The notes under the pieces are model-generated. The model ran no database searches. It saw only the letters and a program-made list of their open reading frames with translations, and had not been told where the DNA came from. From Kineosporiaceae bacterium (lineage in GTDB: Bacteria; Actinomycetota; Actinomycetes; Actinomycetales; Kineosporiaceae): a DNA stretch of 64,000 nucleotides. Positions 17,162-25,642 of this stretch are shown piece after piece. A program made the position numbers and the translations under genes. Each line of letters opens with the position of its first letter. Within the stretch, counting starts at the first letter, position 1. Where the stretch lies: NCBI GenBank assembly GCA_016713225.1, contig JADJPO010000004.1:474190-538189 (forward strand), given 5' to 3'.

Positions 17162-17238
17162 GACGTCCCTCGGGACGTCCTGGCAGGACGTCCCAGCTGG
17201 GACGTTTTATATCGCTGTTCGACATAGTTGTCGTACAC
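17162..17238. promoter_or_regulatory. Divergent mprF/padR control region with stacked GACGTCC dyads
   Basis: Perfect dyads GACGTCCC-TC-GGGACGTC (17162-17179) and ACGTCCC-AGCT-GGGACGT (17188-17205) lie side by side, linked by a third CGTCCT-GGC-AGGACG. To their right an AT-rich segment leads to TACACT (17233-17238), a good -10 element only seven bases before the padR ATG. This suggests a leaderless padR transcript and an operator for its product or another regulator. Confidence 0.7.
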
Positions 17239-17245
17239 TCGGCCC

Positions 17246-17596
17246 ATGGCGATGCCGGCATCCCAGGCGGCAATCCTGGTGACCCTCGTGGACCGTGAGG
17301 CCCACGGCTACGCGATCATGCAAGCGGTCCAGGCTTCCGGCGAGACCATGGGTCCGGCCACGCTCTACACCGCGATCGGCCGCCTGCTCGACCTGAAGCT
17401 GGTCGAGGAGGTCGACGACCGCCCCGCCCCCGAGCTCGACGACAGCCGCCGGCGCTACTACCGGATCACCCCGCGCGGCCGGGCCGAACTGGTGGTCGAA
17501 CTCGACCGGCTGCACGCCGTCCTCGAACGGGCCGCAAACGCCGGGATCGACCGACGTGCCTGGCGGCCGAGCGGCCCCACCCTGGGCACGACGTGA
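17246..17596 (+). CDS. PadR family transcriptional regulator
   Basis: About 116 residues. A winged-helix PadR domain covers nearly the whole protein: SQAAILVTLVDREAHGYAIMQAVQ, then MGPATLYTAIGRLLDLKLVEEVDD, then RRRYYRITPRGRAELVVELDRLHAVLE, matching the family's recognition helix and wing. PadR proteins are usually repressors released by a small ligand or by antibiotics. The position divergent from mprF, with dyads between, makes mprF and this operon its probable targets. Its stop overlaps the GTG of the following membrane protein gene. The ATG at 17246 has no ribosome binding site, consistent with a leaderless message. Confidence 0.9.
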   Translation: MAMPASQAAILVTLVDREAHGYAIMQAVQASGETMGPATLYTAIGRLLDLKLVEEVDDRPAPELDDSRRRYYRITPRGRAELVVELDRLHAVLERAANAGIDRRAWRPSGPTLGTT

Positions 17597-18231
17597 GCCC
17601 CGGACGCCGGCCCCGCGGCTCAGGCTGGTACCGCGCCGCGCTGAAGCTGGCCCCGCGCGCCCACCGCGAACGATTCGGCGAGCAGACCGCCCAGTTGTAC
17701 GACGACCTGGTGCGCACCGGCACCCCGCCCCGGCGACTGTGGGCCGAGCTGCCGCGTGACCTGCTCCGCACCCATCTAGAGACGCCCCGGCCGAGCCGTG
17801 CGGTGTTGGCGACGGTTACCGGCCCCGACGCGGCCCCCGAGATCACTGGACGACGCCGCGTGGCGCAGCGCACCCTGGTCGTGACCGCGGCGGCCACACA
17901 AGCCCTCTGGCTCGCGGCGCACCTGGTCGGTGGGTACTGCTGGAGCCGGGCCATGGTGGCCGCCACCGACCTGTTCGGACGGGTGCCCACCGACGATGAC
18001 TGGATGACCTACCCCTATCGCACCGGCCCGGATCCGTCGATCGAACTGTGGTCGGCGCGGGCCGATGCCCTGCTGCCCTGGCTGCTGCCGACCTTCCCGG
18101 TGGCACTGTTCCTGGCAGGCTGGCTCTCCCTCGGCCGCCGCCGGTCAGGGCTCTGGATGACCGGCTGGGCGATCACCTGGGTGGTGGGCATGTGGCTGTG
18201 GCGCGGTTACGGGGCGTTCGCGGCCTCGTGA
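17593..18231 (+). CDS. Membrane protein co-transcribed with the PadR regulator
   Basis: A 212-residue protein starting with GTG that overlaps the padR stop (GTGA), so the two are translationally coupled. Residues 1-65 are cytoplasmic and helical, containing APRAHRERFGEQTAQLYDDLVR, a pattern seen in the N-terminal part of membrane proteins paired with PadR repressors. Three hydrophobic helices follow at about 93-115, 155-180 and 185-208. No transport or catalytic motif is visible. Pairing of a PadR repressor with such a membrane protein is a recurring arrangement whose role is unclear. Confidence 0.75.
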   Translation: MSPGRRPRGSGWYRAALKLAPRAHRERFGEQTAQLYDDLVRTGTPPRRLWAELPRDLLRTHLETPRPSRAVLATVTGPDAAPEITGRRRVAQRTLVVTAAATQALWLAAHLVGGYCWSRAMVAATDLFGRVPTDDDWMTYPYRTGPDPSIELWSARADALLPWLLPTFPVALFLAGWLSLGRRRSGLWMTGWAITWVVGMWLWRGYGAFAAS

Positions 18232-18243
18232 GCGGTGGCTCGT

Positions 18244-18260
18244 CCGGGCGAGTTGCCCGG
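18244..18260. terminator. Short hairpin between converging genes
   Basis: CCGGGC (18244-18249) and GCCCGG (18255-18260) pair around a GAGTT loop. The hairpin sits 12 bases after the padR-operon stop and directly before the NUDIX gene stop at 18262. A bidirectional terminator is plausible; there is no T-run. Confidence 0.5.
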
Positions 18261-18261
18261 C

Positions 18262-18807
18262 TCAGCCCCGACCGATCAGCCACTCCAGCACCGCGATCTC
18301 CCGCGGGATCCAGGGGTTGGTGGCCACCAACTCGGCGGCGATCACCCGGTTGGCCACCAGCGCCGACTGCGGAGTGACCCACCGCGACACCAGGCCGAGC
18401 TCACGCTCGTAGGCCTCCAGCCGCACCGGGTGCCGGTCCTCGGCGACGCGGCACGCCAGATAGCGGTGGGTGGCCTCGAAGATGTCGGCCTCCGCCGGGA
18501 AGATCGACCGCCGGCGCTGCACGACGGTACCCAGGTGCTCGCCCACCTCCAGCAGCTCGGCACCGAGTTCCTCACGCAGTTCGCGGCGGAGCGCGTCGTC
18601 CAGACTCTCGCCGTCCTCGATACCGCCACCCGGGAAGCCGTAGTCGCCCACGACGGTCGAGTGGGCCATCAGCAGCAGACCGTCCCGTTCGATCACCGCC
18701 CGGACGGCGCCGCGCTGGAGGACGCGCGGGGTCGGCAACGCCTCGACCTCGTCGAGGCCTTCGCCCCGCAACACCAGGTGGAGATGATCGGGCGCAGCAG
18801 TGATCAT
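18262..18807 (-). CDS. NUDIX hydrolase
   Basis: A 181-residue NUDIX-fold protein with a complete signature, GGGIEDGESLDDALRRELREELGAEL, fitting Gx5Ex7REUxEExGU. The REELG glutamates bind the catalytic Mg2+ used to cleave a nucleoside diphosphate linked to another moiety. The preceding GAVRAVIERDGLLLMAHSTVVGDYGFP strand pattern is typical. The substrate cannot be deduced. It is 16 bases downstream of the YdeI-like gene on the same strand and may be its operon partner. Confidence 0.88.
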   Translation of the reverse strand: MITAAPDHLHLVLRGEGLDEVEALPTPRVLQRGAVRAVIERDGLLLMAHSTVVGDYGFPGGGIEDGESLDDALRRELREELGAELLEVGEHLGTVVQRRRSIFPAEADIFEATHRYLACRVAEDRHPVRLEAYERELGLVSRWVTPQSALVANRVIAAELVATNPWIPREIAVLEWLIGRG

Positions 18808-18823
18808 GCCGTCAGGCTACGAC

Positions 18824-19285
18824 TCAGCGGGTCTGACCGGCGCGCACCATCTCGACGGCCTTGGCGATCCGGTCGGCGCGGGTCTGTTCGCGCTTGGCCT
18901 CGGTGACCCAGCGGACGTACTCCTTGCGGTGCGAGTAGGCCAGCTTCTCGAACGCCGCGGCGGCCTGCTCATCGGCGGCCAGGGCCGCCGCGAGGTCGTC
19001 CGGCACCTCGACGGTGCGCGGCGCGGCGTCCGCGGCGATCTCGACCTCGAGCCTCTCTCCCACCTCGACGCCGGCCTCGGCCCGCATCGCCTTGTTCAGC
19101 CCGATCAGGTTCTCGCCGCCCATCCGTGCGAGCCGCAAGGCCAGGGCGTGGCCGTTGACGGTCACCGTCACCGGGAACGTCTTGGCGCCGTCCGCCAGGG
19201 CGGCCACCTGCTCGTCGGTGAGGATGAAGGCCCCCGCGGGGCCACGCTTCTCCAGCGTCGCGGTCAGGTGCAGCGTCTCAGCCAT
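18824..19285 (-). CDS. YdeI/OmpD-associated family protein with DUF1905 domain
   Basis: About 153 residues. The N-terminal DUF1905-like beta domain (LHLTATLEKRGPAGAFILTDEQ... VTVNGHALALRLARMGGENLIGLNKAMRAEAGVEVGERLEVEI) is followed by a helical YdeI/OmpD-associated C-terminal segment, DLAAALAADEQAAAAFEKLAYSHRKEYVRWVTEAKREQTRADRIAKAVEMV. Here the second stretch is quoted in parts of a known pattern: the SHRKEYVRWV and RADRIAKAVEM motifs are diagnostic. These proteins are widespread but biochemically unknown. I chose ATG 19285; ATG 19297 or GTG 19309 would add four to eight residues. Confidence 0.8.
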   Translation of the reverse strand: MAETLHLTATLEKRGPAGAFILTDEQVAALADGAKTFPVTVTVNGHALALRLARMGGENLIGLNKAMRAEAGVEVGERLEVEIAADAAPRTVEVPDDLAAALAADEQAAAAFEKLAYSHRKEYVRWVTEAKREQTRADRIAKAVEMVRAGQTR

Positions 19286-19318
19286 GCCGGGCAGCATAGG
19301 TCGTCCCACCCCGCGTGA

Positions 19319-22300
19319 TCACCGCGGGAGAGGGGCCGATGCGGTCACCGCCTCGACCACCAACGGGTCGAGCCCTTCACCACCGGCCGCTACGTGAGCG
19401 GCCAGCTGGGCGCGCATCCGCGGTTCCCACGAGTCCCGCAGGTGCCCGGCGATGGCGGCCACCGCCTTCTCGTGGGCGACCTGAGCGACCTGGGTGAACT
19501 GCGCGGCCAGGTCGTTGGCCAATCGCACCTGGGTCGATGCGCCCGAGGCATGAGGTTGCCCGGCAACGGATTCCGATTCCAGACGGGTGGCCGGCTCGAC
19601 CTGCACCGCGGTCACCTTGTACTCCGGGCAGTTGGTCGCCCAGTCGGAGTGCTCGGTGGTCACCACGTTGGCGCCGGTCACCGGGTGGTGGAACGTCGTG
19701 TACACCACACCCACCGGCATCCGGTCGGCGATCTGAGCGTGCAGCACCGTCGCGCCCACCCGCGAGGCCAGCTGCACCGCGTCGCCGTCCCGGATCCCGC
19801 GCACCTCGGCATCGTGCGGGTGGATCTCGAGCACGTCCTCCGCGTGCCAGCGCACGTTCTCGGTGCGCCGGGTCTGCGAGCCGACGTTGTACTGACTCAG
19901 GATGCGCCCCGTGGTCAGGATCAGCGGGAACTTGCGCGTCGAGCGTTCCTCCGTCGGCACGTACGGCGTCGGGATCAGATGCCCCTTGCCGCGCACGAAC
20001 TTCTCCACGTGCATGATCGGCGTGCCGTCGGGCGCGGCGTCGTTGCACGGCCACTGCACCGATCCGGTGGCGTCGAGGCGCGCGAAACTGACCCCGGCGA
20101 AGGTCGGCGTGGTGATCGCGATCTCGTCCATGATCTGACTCGAGTGCTCGTAGCTCATCGGGTACCCCATGGCCTGGGCCACGTCACACACGATCTGCCA
20201 CTCGTGCTTGAACACCCCGGCCGAGTCGAGATTCTTCGGATCCATCACCGGACGCACCCGGTTGATCCGCCGCTCGGCGTTGGTGAACGTGCCGTCCTTC
20301 TCGAGGAACGACGTCCCCGGCAAGAACACGTGGGCCAGCTTGGCGGTCTCGTTCAGGAACAGGTCCTGGACGACGACCAACTCCAGCGCACCCAGCGCCG
20401 CCATCACGTGGCGGGTGTTCGGGTCGGACTGCGCCAGGTCCTCACCCTGGATGTAGAGCGCCTTGAACGTGCCGTCGATCGCGGCATCGAACATGTTCGG
20501 GATCCGCAACCCCGGCTCGGCCGCAAGCTCACGGCCCCAGAGGGTCTCGAACACCGACCGCACCGTGTCGTCCGAGACGTGCCGGTACCCGGGCAGCTCG
20601 TGCGGGAACGAGCCCATGTCACACGAACCCTGCACGTTGTTCTGGCCACGCAACGGGTTGACCCCGACACCCTCGCGACCGATGTTGCCCGTGGCCATCG
20701 CCAGGTTGGCCATGCCCATGACCATGGTCGAGCCCTGCGAGTGCTCGGTGACGCCCAGGCCGTAGTAGATGGCCGCATTGGGTGCGCTCGCGTAGAGCCG
20801 TGCCGCAGAACGCATCTCGGACGCCGGGACGCGGGTGATCTCCTCGATCGCCTCGGGTGAGTTCTCGGGCCGCGAGATGAACTCGACCCACTCGTCGGTG
20901 CCCTCGCAGCGCTCCGCGACGAACGCGGCGTCCATCAGACCCTCGGTGACGATCACGTGCGCCAGGGCATTGACCACCGCGACATTGGTGCCGGGCTGCA
21001 GCTGCAGGTGATGGGACGCCTCGATGTGCGGTGAGCGCACCAGGTCGATGCGGCGCGGGTCGACCACGATCAACTTGGCGCCCTGCCGCAGCCGGCGCTT
21101 CATGCGCGAGGCGAACACCGGGTGGCCGTCGGTCGGGTTGGCCCCGATCAGCAGGATGACGTCGGCCTTGGCCACCGACCGGAAGTTCTGGGTGCCGGCC
21201 GAGGTGCCGAAGGTCTGCTTCAACCCGTACCCGGTCGGTGAGTGACAGACCCGGGCGCAGGTGTCGACGTTGTTGTTGCCGAACGCCGCCCGCACCATCT
21301 TCTGGACGACGTAGACCTCTTCGTTGGTGCACCGCGAGGAGGTGATCGCCCCGATCGCGCTCACGCCGTGGGCATCCTGGATCTCGCGCAACCGCCGTCC
21401 GGTGTAGGCGATGGCCTCGTCCCAGCCGACCTCACGCCACGGCTGGTCCACCGAGTCGCGGATCATCGGGGCGGTGACCCGCTCCTTGTGGGTGGCATAC
21501 CCCCAGGCGAAGCGGCCCTTGACGCAGGAGTGGCCCTCGTTGGCGCCGCCGTCCTTGTCGGGCACCATGCGCACCACGGTGTCGCCGGACAGTTCGGCCC
21601 GGAACGAGCACCCGACGCCGCAGTAGGCGCAGGTGGTCTTCACCGATCGGGTGGGTGTACCGATCTGGATCAGGCTCTTCTCGCTCAGGGTCGCGGTCGG
21701 GCAGGCCTGCACGCAGGCCCCACACGAGACGCACTCGGAGTCGAAGAACGAACCCCCCTCGCTGGCAGCCACTTTGGAGTCGAAGCCGCGGCCGACGATG
21801 GTCAGCGCCAGGGTGCCCTGCACCTCGTCGCAGGCCCGCACGCACCGCGAGCAGACGATGCACTTGCTCGACTCGAAGCTGAAGTAGGGGTTGGAGTCGT
21901 CGGTGGGCGCGTCGAGGTGGTTCTCCCCCGCATATCCATACCGGACGTCGCGCAGCCCGACCACCCCGGCCACGTCCTGCAGTTCGCAGTCGCCGTTGGC
22001 CGCGCAGGTCAGGCAGTCCAGCGGGTGGTCGGAGATGTACAGCTCCATCACGTTGCGCCGCAGGCGACGCAACGTGTCGGTGTCGGTGTGCACCTGCATG
22101 CCCTCGCGGCACGGCGTGGTGCAGGACGCCGGGGTGCCCTTGGCGCCGTCCACCTCGACCAGGCACATCCGGCACGACCCGAACGCCTCCAACGAGTCGG
22201 TGGCGCACAGCTTGGGGATGTCGACGCCGGCCAGCGCCGCGGCCCGCAACACCGAGGTCCCGGCGGGCACGCTGATCTCGTGGCCGTCGATCGTCACCGT

Positions 22301-22360
22301 GGTGGTCGCCTCGCCCTCGCGGGCAGGGGTTCCCAGATCGCGTTCGTCGGTCAGGCTCAT
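19319..22360 (-). CDS. fdsA: NAD-dependent formate dehydrogenase alpha subunit fused to delta subunit
   Basis: A 1013-residue molybdenum bis-MGD subunit that oxidises formate to CO2. NuoG-like N-terminus: 2Fe-2S ligands C52, C63, C66 and C80; then H112, C116, C119 and C125 for a His-ligated cluster; ferredoxin quartets at 167-177 and 210-220; and the Moco-proximal cluster C244, C247, C251 and C279. Molybdenum is bound by C372 followed by H373 (CARVCHSPT), so this is a cysteine and not a selenocysteine enzyme. From about residue 942 a domain of FdsD type is fused (VRLANDLAAQF, WEPRMRAQLAAHVAAGGEGL). In other bacteria FdsD is a separate small protein needed for activity. The start overlaps fdsB by four bases. 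Confidence 0.95.
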   Translation of the reverse strand: MSLTDERDLGTPAREGEATTTVTIDGHEISVPAGTSVLRAAALAGVDIPKLCATDSLEAFGSCRMCLVEVDGAKGTPASCTTPCREGMQVHTDTDTLRRLRRNVMELYISDHPLDCLTCAANGDCELQDVAGVVGLRDVRYGYAGENHLDAPTDDSNPYFSFESSKCIVCSRCVRACDEVQGTLALTIVGRGFDSKVAASEGGSFFDSECVSCGACVQACPTATLSEKSLIQIGTPTRSVKTTCAYCGVGCSFRAELSGDTVVRMVPDKDGGANEGHSCVKGRFAWGYATHKERVTAPMIRDSVDQPWREVGWDEAIAYTGRRLREIQDAHGVSAIGAITSSRCTNEEVYVVQKMVRAAFGNNNVDTCARVCHSPTGYGLKQTFGTSAGTQNFRSVAKADVILLIGANPTDGHPVFASRMKRRLRQGAKLIVVDPRRIDLVRSPHIEASHHLQLQPGTNVAVVNALAHVIVTEGLMDAAFVAERCEGTDEWVEFISRPENSPEAIEEITRVPASEMRSAARLYASAPNAAIYYGLGVTEHSQGSTMVMGMANLAMATGNIGREGVGVNPLRGQNNVQGSCDMGSFPHELPGYRHVSDDTVRSVFETLWGRELAAEPGLRIPNMFDAAIDGTFKALYIQGEDLAQSDPNTRHVMAALGALELVVVQDLFLNETAKLAHVFLPGTSFLEKDGTFTNAERRINRVRPVMDPKNLDSAGVFKHEWQIVCDVAQAMGYPMSYEHSSQIMDEIAITTPTFAGVSFARLDATGSVQWPCNDAAPDGTPIMHVEKFVRGKGHLIPTPYVPTEERSTRKFPLILTTGRILSQYNVGSQTRRTENVRWHAEDVLEIHPHDAEVRGIRDGDAVQLASRVGATVLHAQIADRMPVGVVYTTFHHPVTGANVVTTEHSDWATNCPEYKVTAVQVEPATRLESESVAGQPHASGASTQVRLANDLAAQFTQVAQVAHEKAVAAIAGHLRDSWEPRMRAQLAAHVAAGGEGLDPLVVEAVTASAPLPR

Positions 22361-23949
22361 CGAGCCACCTCCTGCGGCTGCCGGTTCACAGCGTCATCGC
22401 CGGCCCGGAGCCATTGGTCCACAGCGCTTCTGACCGGCATGGGCGTCAGACCGCCCATGGCGCACAGCGAGCCGTCGGTCATCAGCTCGCACAGGTCGTC
22501 CAGCAACTGCAGATTCGCCTCACGGTCGATACCGGCCGTGATCTTGTCGATGACCTCGACGCCGCGGGTCGACCCGATGCGGCACGGGGTGCACTTGCCG
22601 CACGACTCGGCGGCGCAGAACTCCATCGCGAACCGGGCCTGGGCGGCCCAGTCGATGGTGTCGTCGAAGACCACGATGCCGCCGTGGCCGACCATGGCCC
22701 CAGCCGCGGCGAACGCCTCGTAGTCCATCGGCAGGTCGAACTTCTCCGGCGTCAGGTACGCGCCCAGCGGGCCGCCCACCTGCACCCCACCGATCGGTCG
22801 GCCGGACGCCGTCCCGCCGCCCCACCGCTCGACCAGCTCACCCAGGCTGACGCCGAACGCGGTCTCGACGATGCCGCCGCGAGCGATGTTGCCGGCCAGC
22901 TGGAACACCTGAGTGCCCCGGGAACGCCCCACGCCCAACGCGGCATAGGCCTCGGCACCGTCCGCCAAGATGGCCGGCACGGTGGCCAGGGTGAGCAGGT
23001 TGTTCACCACCGTCGGCTTGCCGAACAGTCCCTCGAGGGCGGGCAGCGGCGGCTTGGCGCGCACCTCGCCGCGGCGTCCCTCGAGACTCGACAGCATCGA
23101 GGTCTCCTCGCCACAGATGTAGGCACCCGCCCCCACCCGCACGCTGACGTCGAAGGAGAGCGACGAGCCGAGCACCGAATGCCCCAACCAGCCTCGGGCA
23201 TAAGCGATCTCGATCGCCGAGCGCATCGTGGTGATGGCATCGGGGTATTCCGAGCGGATGTAGATGAACCCCTGCGTGGCCCCGGTCGCCCAGGCGGCGA
23301 TCGCCATGCCCTCGAGGGTCGAGAACGGGTCACCCTCCATCAGCATCCGGTCGGCGAAGGTGCCGCTGTCGCCCTCGTCGGCGTTGCAGGCGATGTACTT
23401 GGTCTCACCCGGCGCGTCGAGCACCGTCTTCCACTTGATCCCGGCCGGGAATCCGGCGCCACCGCGCCCCCGCAGCCCGGACGCCGTGACCTCCTCGACC
23501 ACCTGGGCCGGCGACAGCTCCAGCGCCCGACGCAGTCCGACCAGGCCACCGTGGGCCAGGTAGTGCTCGGGGAACAGCGGACCGATCACGCCCACCCGGG
23601 CGAAGCTCACCCGCTGCTGCTCGCGCAGCGCGGGCAGCTGCTCGGTCGGGCCGAGCGCCAACGGGTGGACGGCGGCCGCCGGGTCGGTGAGCATCCCGGC
23701 CTCCAGCAATCCCGGTAGATCGGCCGCTGTGACGGGTCCGAACGCGTGGCGCACCTGCGCGGCGTCCATCACCTCCACCAATGGCTCCAGCCAGAGCAGG
23801 CCCCACGATCCATTGCGCACCAGGGTGAACCCGGCCTGCTCGGCCGGCGCAGCCAGCGCGTCGGCGACCTCGTCGGCGCCGACGGAACGCGCCGCACTGT
23901 CGCAGGGGACGAACAGGATCCGCAGGTCCGCGGGTGGGTTCTGGCTCAT
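22357..23949 (-). CDS. fdsB: NAD-dependent formate dehydrogenase beta subunit (NuoF-like)
   Basis: A 530-residue flavoprotein passing electrons from the iron-sulfur chain to NAD+. Residues 1-115 resemble the thioredoxin-like N-terminal domain of FdsB. The NADH/FMN fold begins with SGLRGRGGAGFPAGIKW (about 158-172), continues with CNADEGDSGTFADR and the glycine-rich ICGEETSMLSSLEG. The C-terminal region binds a 4Fe-4S cluster through ESCGKCTPC and a later Cys in GSLCAMGG. It overlaps fdsG and fdsA by four bases each (ATGA), showing tight translational coupling in a G-B-A operon like that of soluble formate dehydrogenases. Confidence 0.95.
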   Translation of the reverse strand: MSQNPPADLRILFVPCDSAARSVGADEVADALAAPAEQAGFTLVRNGSWGLLWLEPLVEVMDAAQVRHAFGPVTAADLPGLLEAGMLTDPAAAVHPLALGPTEQLPALREQQRVSFARVGVIGPLFPEHYLAHGGLVGLRRALELSPAQVVEEVTASGLRGRGGAGFPAGIKWKTVLDAPGETKYIACNADEGDSGTFADRMLMEGDPFSTLEGMAIAAWATGATQGFIYIRSEYPDAITTMRSAIEIAYARGWLGHSVLGSSLSFDVSVRVGAGAYICGEETSMLSSLEGRRGEVRAKPPLPALEGLFGKPTVVNNLLTLATVPAILADGAEAYAALGVGRSRGTQVFQLAGNIARGGIVETAFGVSLGELVERWGGGTASGRPIGGVQVGGPLGAYLTPEKFDLPMDYEAFAAAGAMVGHGGIVVFDDTIDWAAQARFAMEFCAAESCGKCTPCRIGSTRGVEVIDKITAGIDREANLQLLDDLCELMTDGSLCAMGGLTPMPVRSAVDQWLRAGDDAVNRQPQEVAR

Positions 23950-24452
23950 GCCGTCGCTCCCGCCTCGTGGGCGGCGGTCTGCTGCAGGCGCTGCTGAATC
24001 AACGCGGACAATCTGTCGGCGGTCAGGCGGCCGTGCAGTCGGCCGTCGATCAGGGCTGACGGGCCGAGGGCACAGTTGCCCAGGCAGAACACCTCGTCGA
24101 GGGTCAGCGCGCCGTCCTCGGCGGTGGTGCCGACCTTCACCGCGAGCCGCTCGGCGGCGCCGTCCAGCACGGCATTCGCGCCGACCGACTGACAGGCCTC
24201 GGCCCGACAGACCTGGGCCACGACGCGGCCCGGCGGCTCGATGCGCAGGTCGTGATAGAAGCTGATCACGCCGTGCACCTCCGCCCGGGAGAGGTTCAGC
24301 GCCTCGGCGATCGGCCGGATCGCGGCGTCCGGCACGTGACCCAACTCGGCCACCACGGCCTGGAGCACCACGAGCAGGGGTCCTGGTTCGTCACGATGGG
24401 CGGCAACGGCGGTTGCCACCACCTCCGCAACCGGGCGGTTGCCGGCCACCAC
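23946..24452 (-). CDS. fdsG: NAD-dependent formate dehydrogenase gamma subunit (NuoE-like)
   Basis: A 168-residue thioredoxin-like 2Fe-2S protein. Cluster ligands are C82 and C87 (VCRAEACQS) and C123 and C127 (VFCLGNCALGPSAL), the NuoE pattern. The N-terminal helical bundle contains LLVVLQAVVAELGHVPDAAI and VHGVISFYHDL. It completes the diaphorase module with FdsB. It is the first gene of the fdsGBA operon; the 194-base gap to the LysR gene upstream holds tandem repeats and a dyad. Start is GTG or ATG at 24452 and is consistent with family length. Confidence 0.93.
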   Translation of the reverse strand: MVAGNRPVAEVVATAVAAHRDEPGPLLVVLQAVVAELGHVPDAAIRPIAEALNLSRAEVHGVISFYHDLRIEPPGRVVAQVCRAEACQSVGANAVLDGAAERLAVKVGTTAEDGALTLDEVFCLGNCALGPSALIDGRLHGRLTADRLSALIQQRLQQTAAHEAGATA

Positions 24453-24460
24453 TCACCTCA

Positions 24461-24517
24461 CTGATCTCGATCAACGCTGATCTCGATCAACGCTGATCTC
24501 GTTCGACGCTGACATCG
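24461..24517. promoter_or_regulatory. Three 16-bp tandem repeats upstream of fdsG
   Basis: CTGATCTCGATCAACG occurs at 24461-24476 and 24477-24492, with a variant CTGATCTCGTTCGACG at 24493-24508 and a partial unit after it. Each unit contains GATCTCGATC, itself partly dyad-symmetric. The array begins nine bases upstream of the fdsG start codon, so it would lie in or over the fdsG leader or promoter. It could bind a regulator cooperatively or affect translation. Confidence 0.7.
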
Positions 24518-24628
24518 TGGCTCTGCCTGACCGGCCGCAGGGACCGTGACGGGCGACACAGACCTCCCTGCCATGGTGGCTCGTCCGGCGCTGCCACGCG
24601 AGCGCGTCGGCGACGTTTCTGACTATCG

Positions 24629-24651
24629 ATTGATAGGCGTCATCTATCAAT
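24629..24651. promoter_or_regulatory. Perfect dyad between LysR and fds genes, possible LysR site
   Basis: ATTGATAG (24629-24636) and CTATCAAT (24644-24651) form a perfect 8-base dyad with a seven-base spacer; an overlapping CTATC-GATT-GATAG sits at 24623-24636. It is AT-rich against the GC-rich background and lies about 180 bases before fdsG, overlapping the LysR stop codon. It shares ATTGA...TCAAT ends with the dyad at 25643. Confidence 0.6.
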
Positions 24652-25588
24652 CCAGGGACGGCGCCCCCGGGTACCGCTGCCGCAGCCTCTCGAGCCGGCC
24701 GGCCAGATCCTCCTGCGCCGCGATGTCGCGCAGCATCCGCACCAACGGGGCTTCCGGGTCACGACCGGCCAGCACCAGCCCGACCTGGGGGGTGCGTTCG
24801 ACGCCGGTGATCGGCACCACCCGCATCCCCTCGGGCACCCCGAACGTGGCCAGCCAGACGTGCGCGATCACCGTGGACCACCGACGCGAGGCGACATGGG
24901 CGTACAGCGCCGCCACCGAGTCGGTCTCGACCGCGGGGGTGACCTCGACCCCGGTCTCGGCGAAGCAGCCGTCCAGGATCCGCCGGTGCTGCATGTCGCG
25001 GCTGAACAAGCACAACGGCAGCGCGGCGACCTCGGCCCAGGTGACCTCGGCTCGCTCACCCAGCGGGCCGTCGTCCGGGGTCAACGCCAGATAGTGCTCG
25101 CGATACAGCGGGACGACGCGGATGGCGTCACCCAAGGACTCGTTGTCGGTGTAGGTCAGCCCGGCGTCGAGGTCGAGATCGACCAGCCGGCGCACGATGT
25201 CGCGGCTCGACCCGGAGTCCAGCCGCACCCGAACCCCCGGGTGGGCATGGCACAGCGCGCTGGTGAGCATCGAGGCGGTGACCACGGCGGTCGGGATGGC
25301 GCAGACCCGCAACAGGCCCCCGACGCCGCGGCGCAACCCAGCCAACTCCTGGGCCAGTCCGTCGCGATCGGCCAGGATGCGGCGAGCCCAGCTGACGACC
25401 TGTTCACCCTCCGGGGTGAATCCGGCAAACCGCCTGCCCCGCACCACGATCGTGACCTTCAGTTCGGATTCGAGCTTCGCGATCCCGGCCGACAACGACG
25501 GCTGGCTCACGTGGCACACCGCGGCGGCTCGGGCGAAGTGACGCTCTCGCGCCAAGGCCGTCACATACTCCAACTGGCGCAGCAGCAT
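24647..25588 (-). CDS. LysR family transcriptional regulator of the formamide/formate block
   Basis: About 313 residues, the normal LysR length. The N-terminal winged helix-turn-helix reads LRQLEYVTALARERHFARAAA with VSQPSLSAGIAKLESEL as recognition region; a linker helix and a two-lobed ligand-binding domain follow. It stands between the leftward fds operon and the rightward fmd operon and is divergent from the latter, a classic position for a LysR activator of both. The inducer would plausibly be formamide or formate. ATG 25588 is chosen; GTG 25591 is one codon earlier. Confidence 0.9.
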   Translation of the reverse strand: MLLRQLEYVTALARERHFARAAAVCHVSQPSLSAGIAKLESELKVTIVVRGRRFAGFTPEGEQVVSWARRILADRDGLAQELAGLRRGVGGLLRVCAIPTAVVTASMLTSALCHAHPGVRVRLDSGSSRDIVRRLVDLDLDAGLTYTDNESLGDAIRVVPLYREHYLALTPDDGPLGERAEVTWAEVAALPLCLFSRDMQHRRILDGCFAETGVEVTPAVETDSVAALYAHVASRRWSTVIAHVWLATFGVPEGMRVVPITGVERTPQVGLVLAGRDPEAPLVRMLRDIAAQEDLAGRLERLRQRYPGAPSLD

Positions 25589-25642
25589 CACCCATGACTA
25601 CCACGCCCTCCCGAGCTCAACGCCGTCGCGCGATATAGGACT

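Noticed and set aside
19319..22360. Selenocysteine-containing formate dehydrogenase
   Set aside because: The position is an ordinary Cys codon (CARVCHSPT), and no in-frame TGA interrupts the gene.
21242..23718. Long plus-strand open frames across the fdsA-fdsB genes
   Set aside because: They are antisense to genes with clear cofactor motifs and show no family features.
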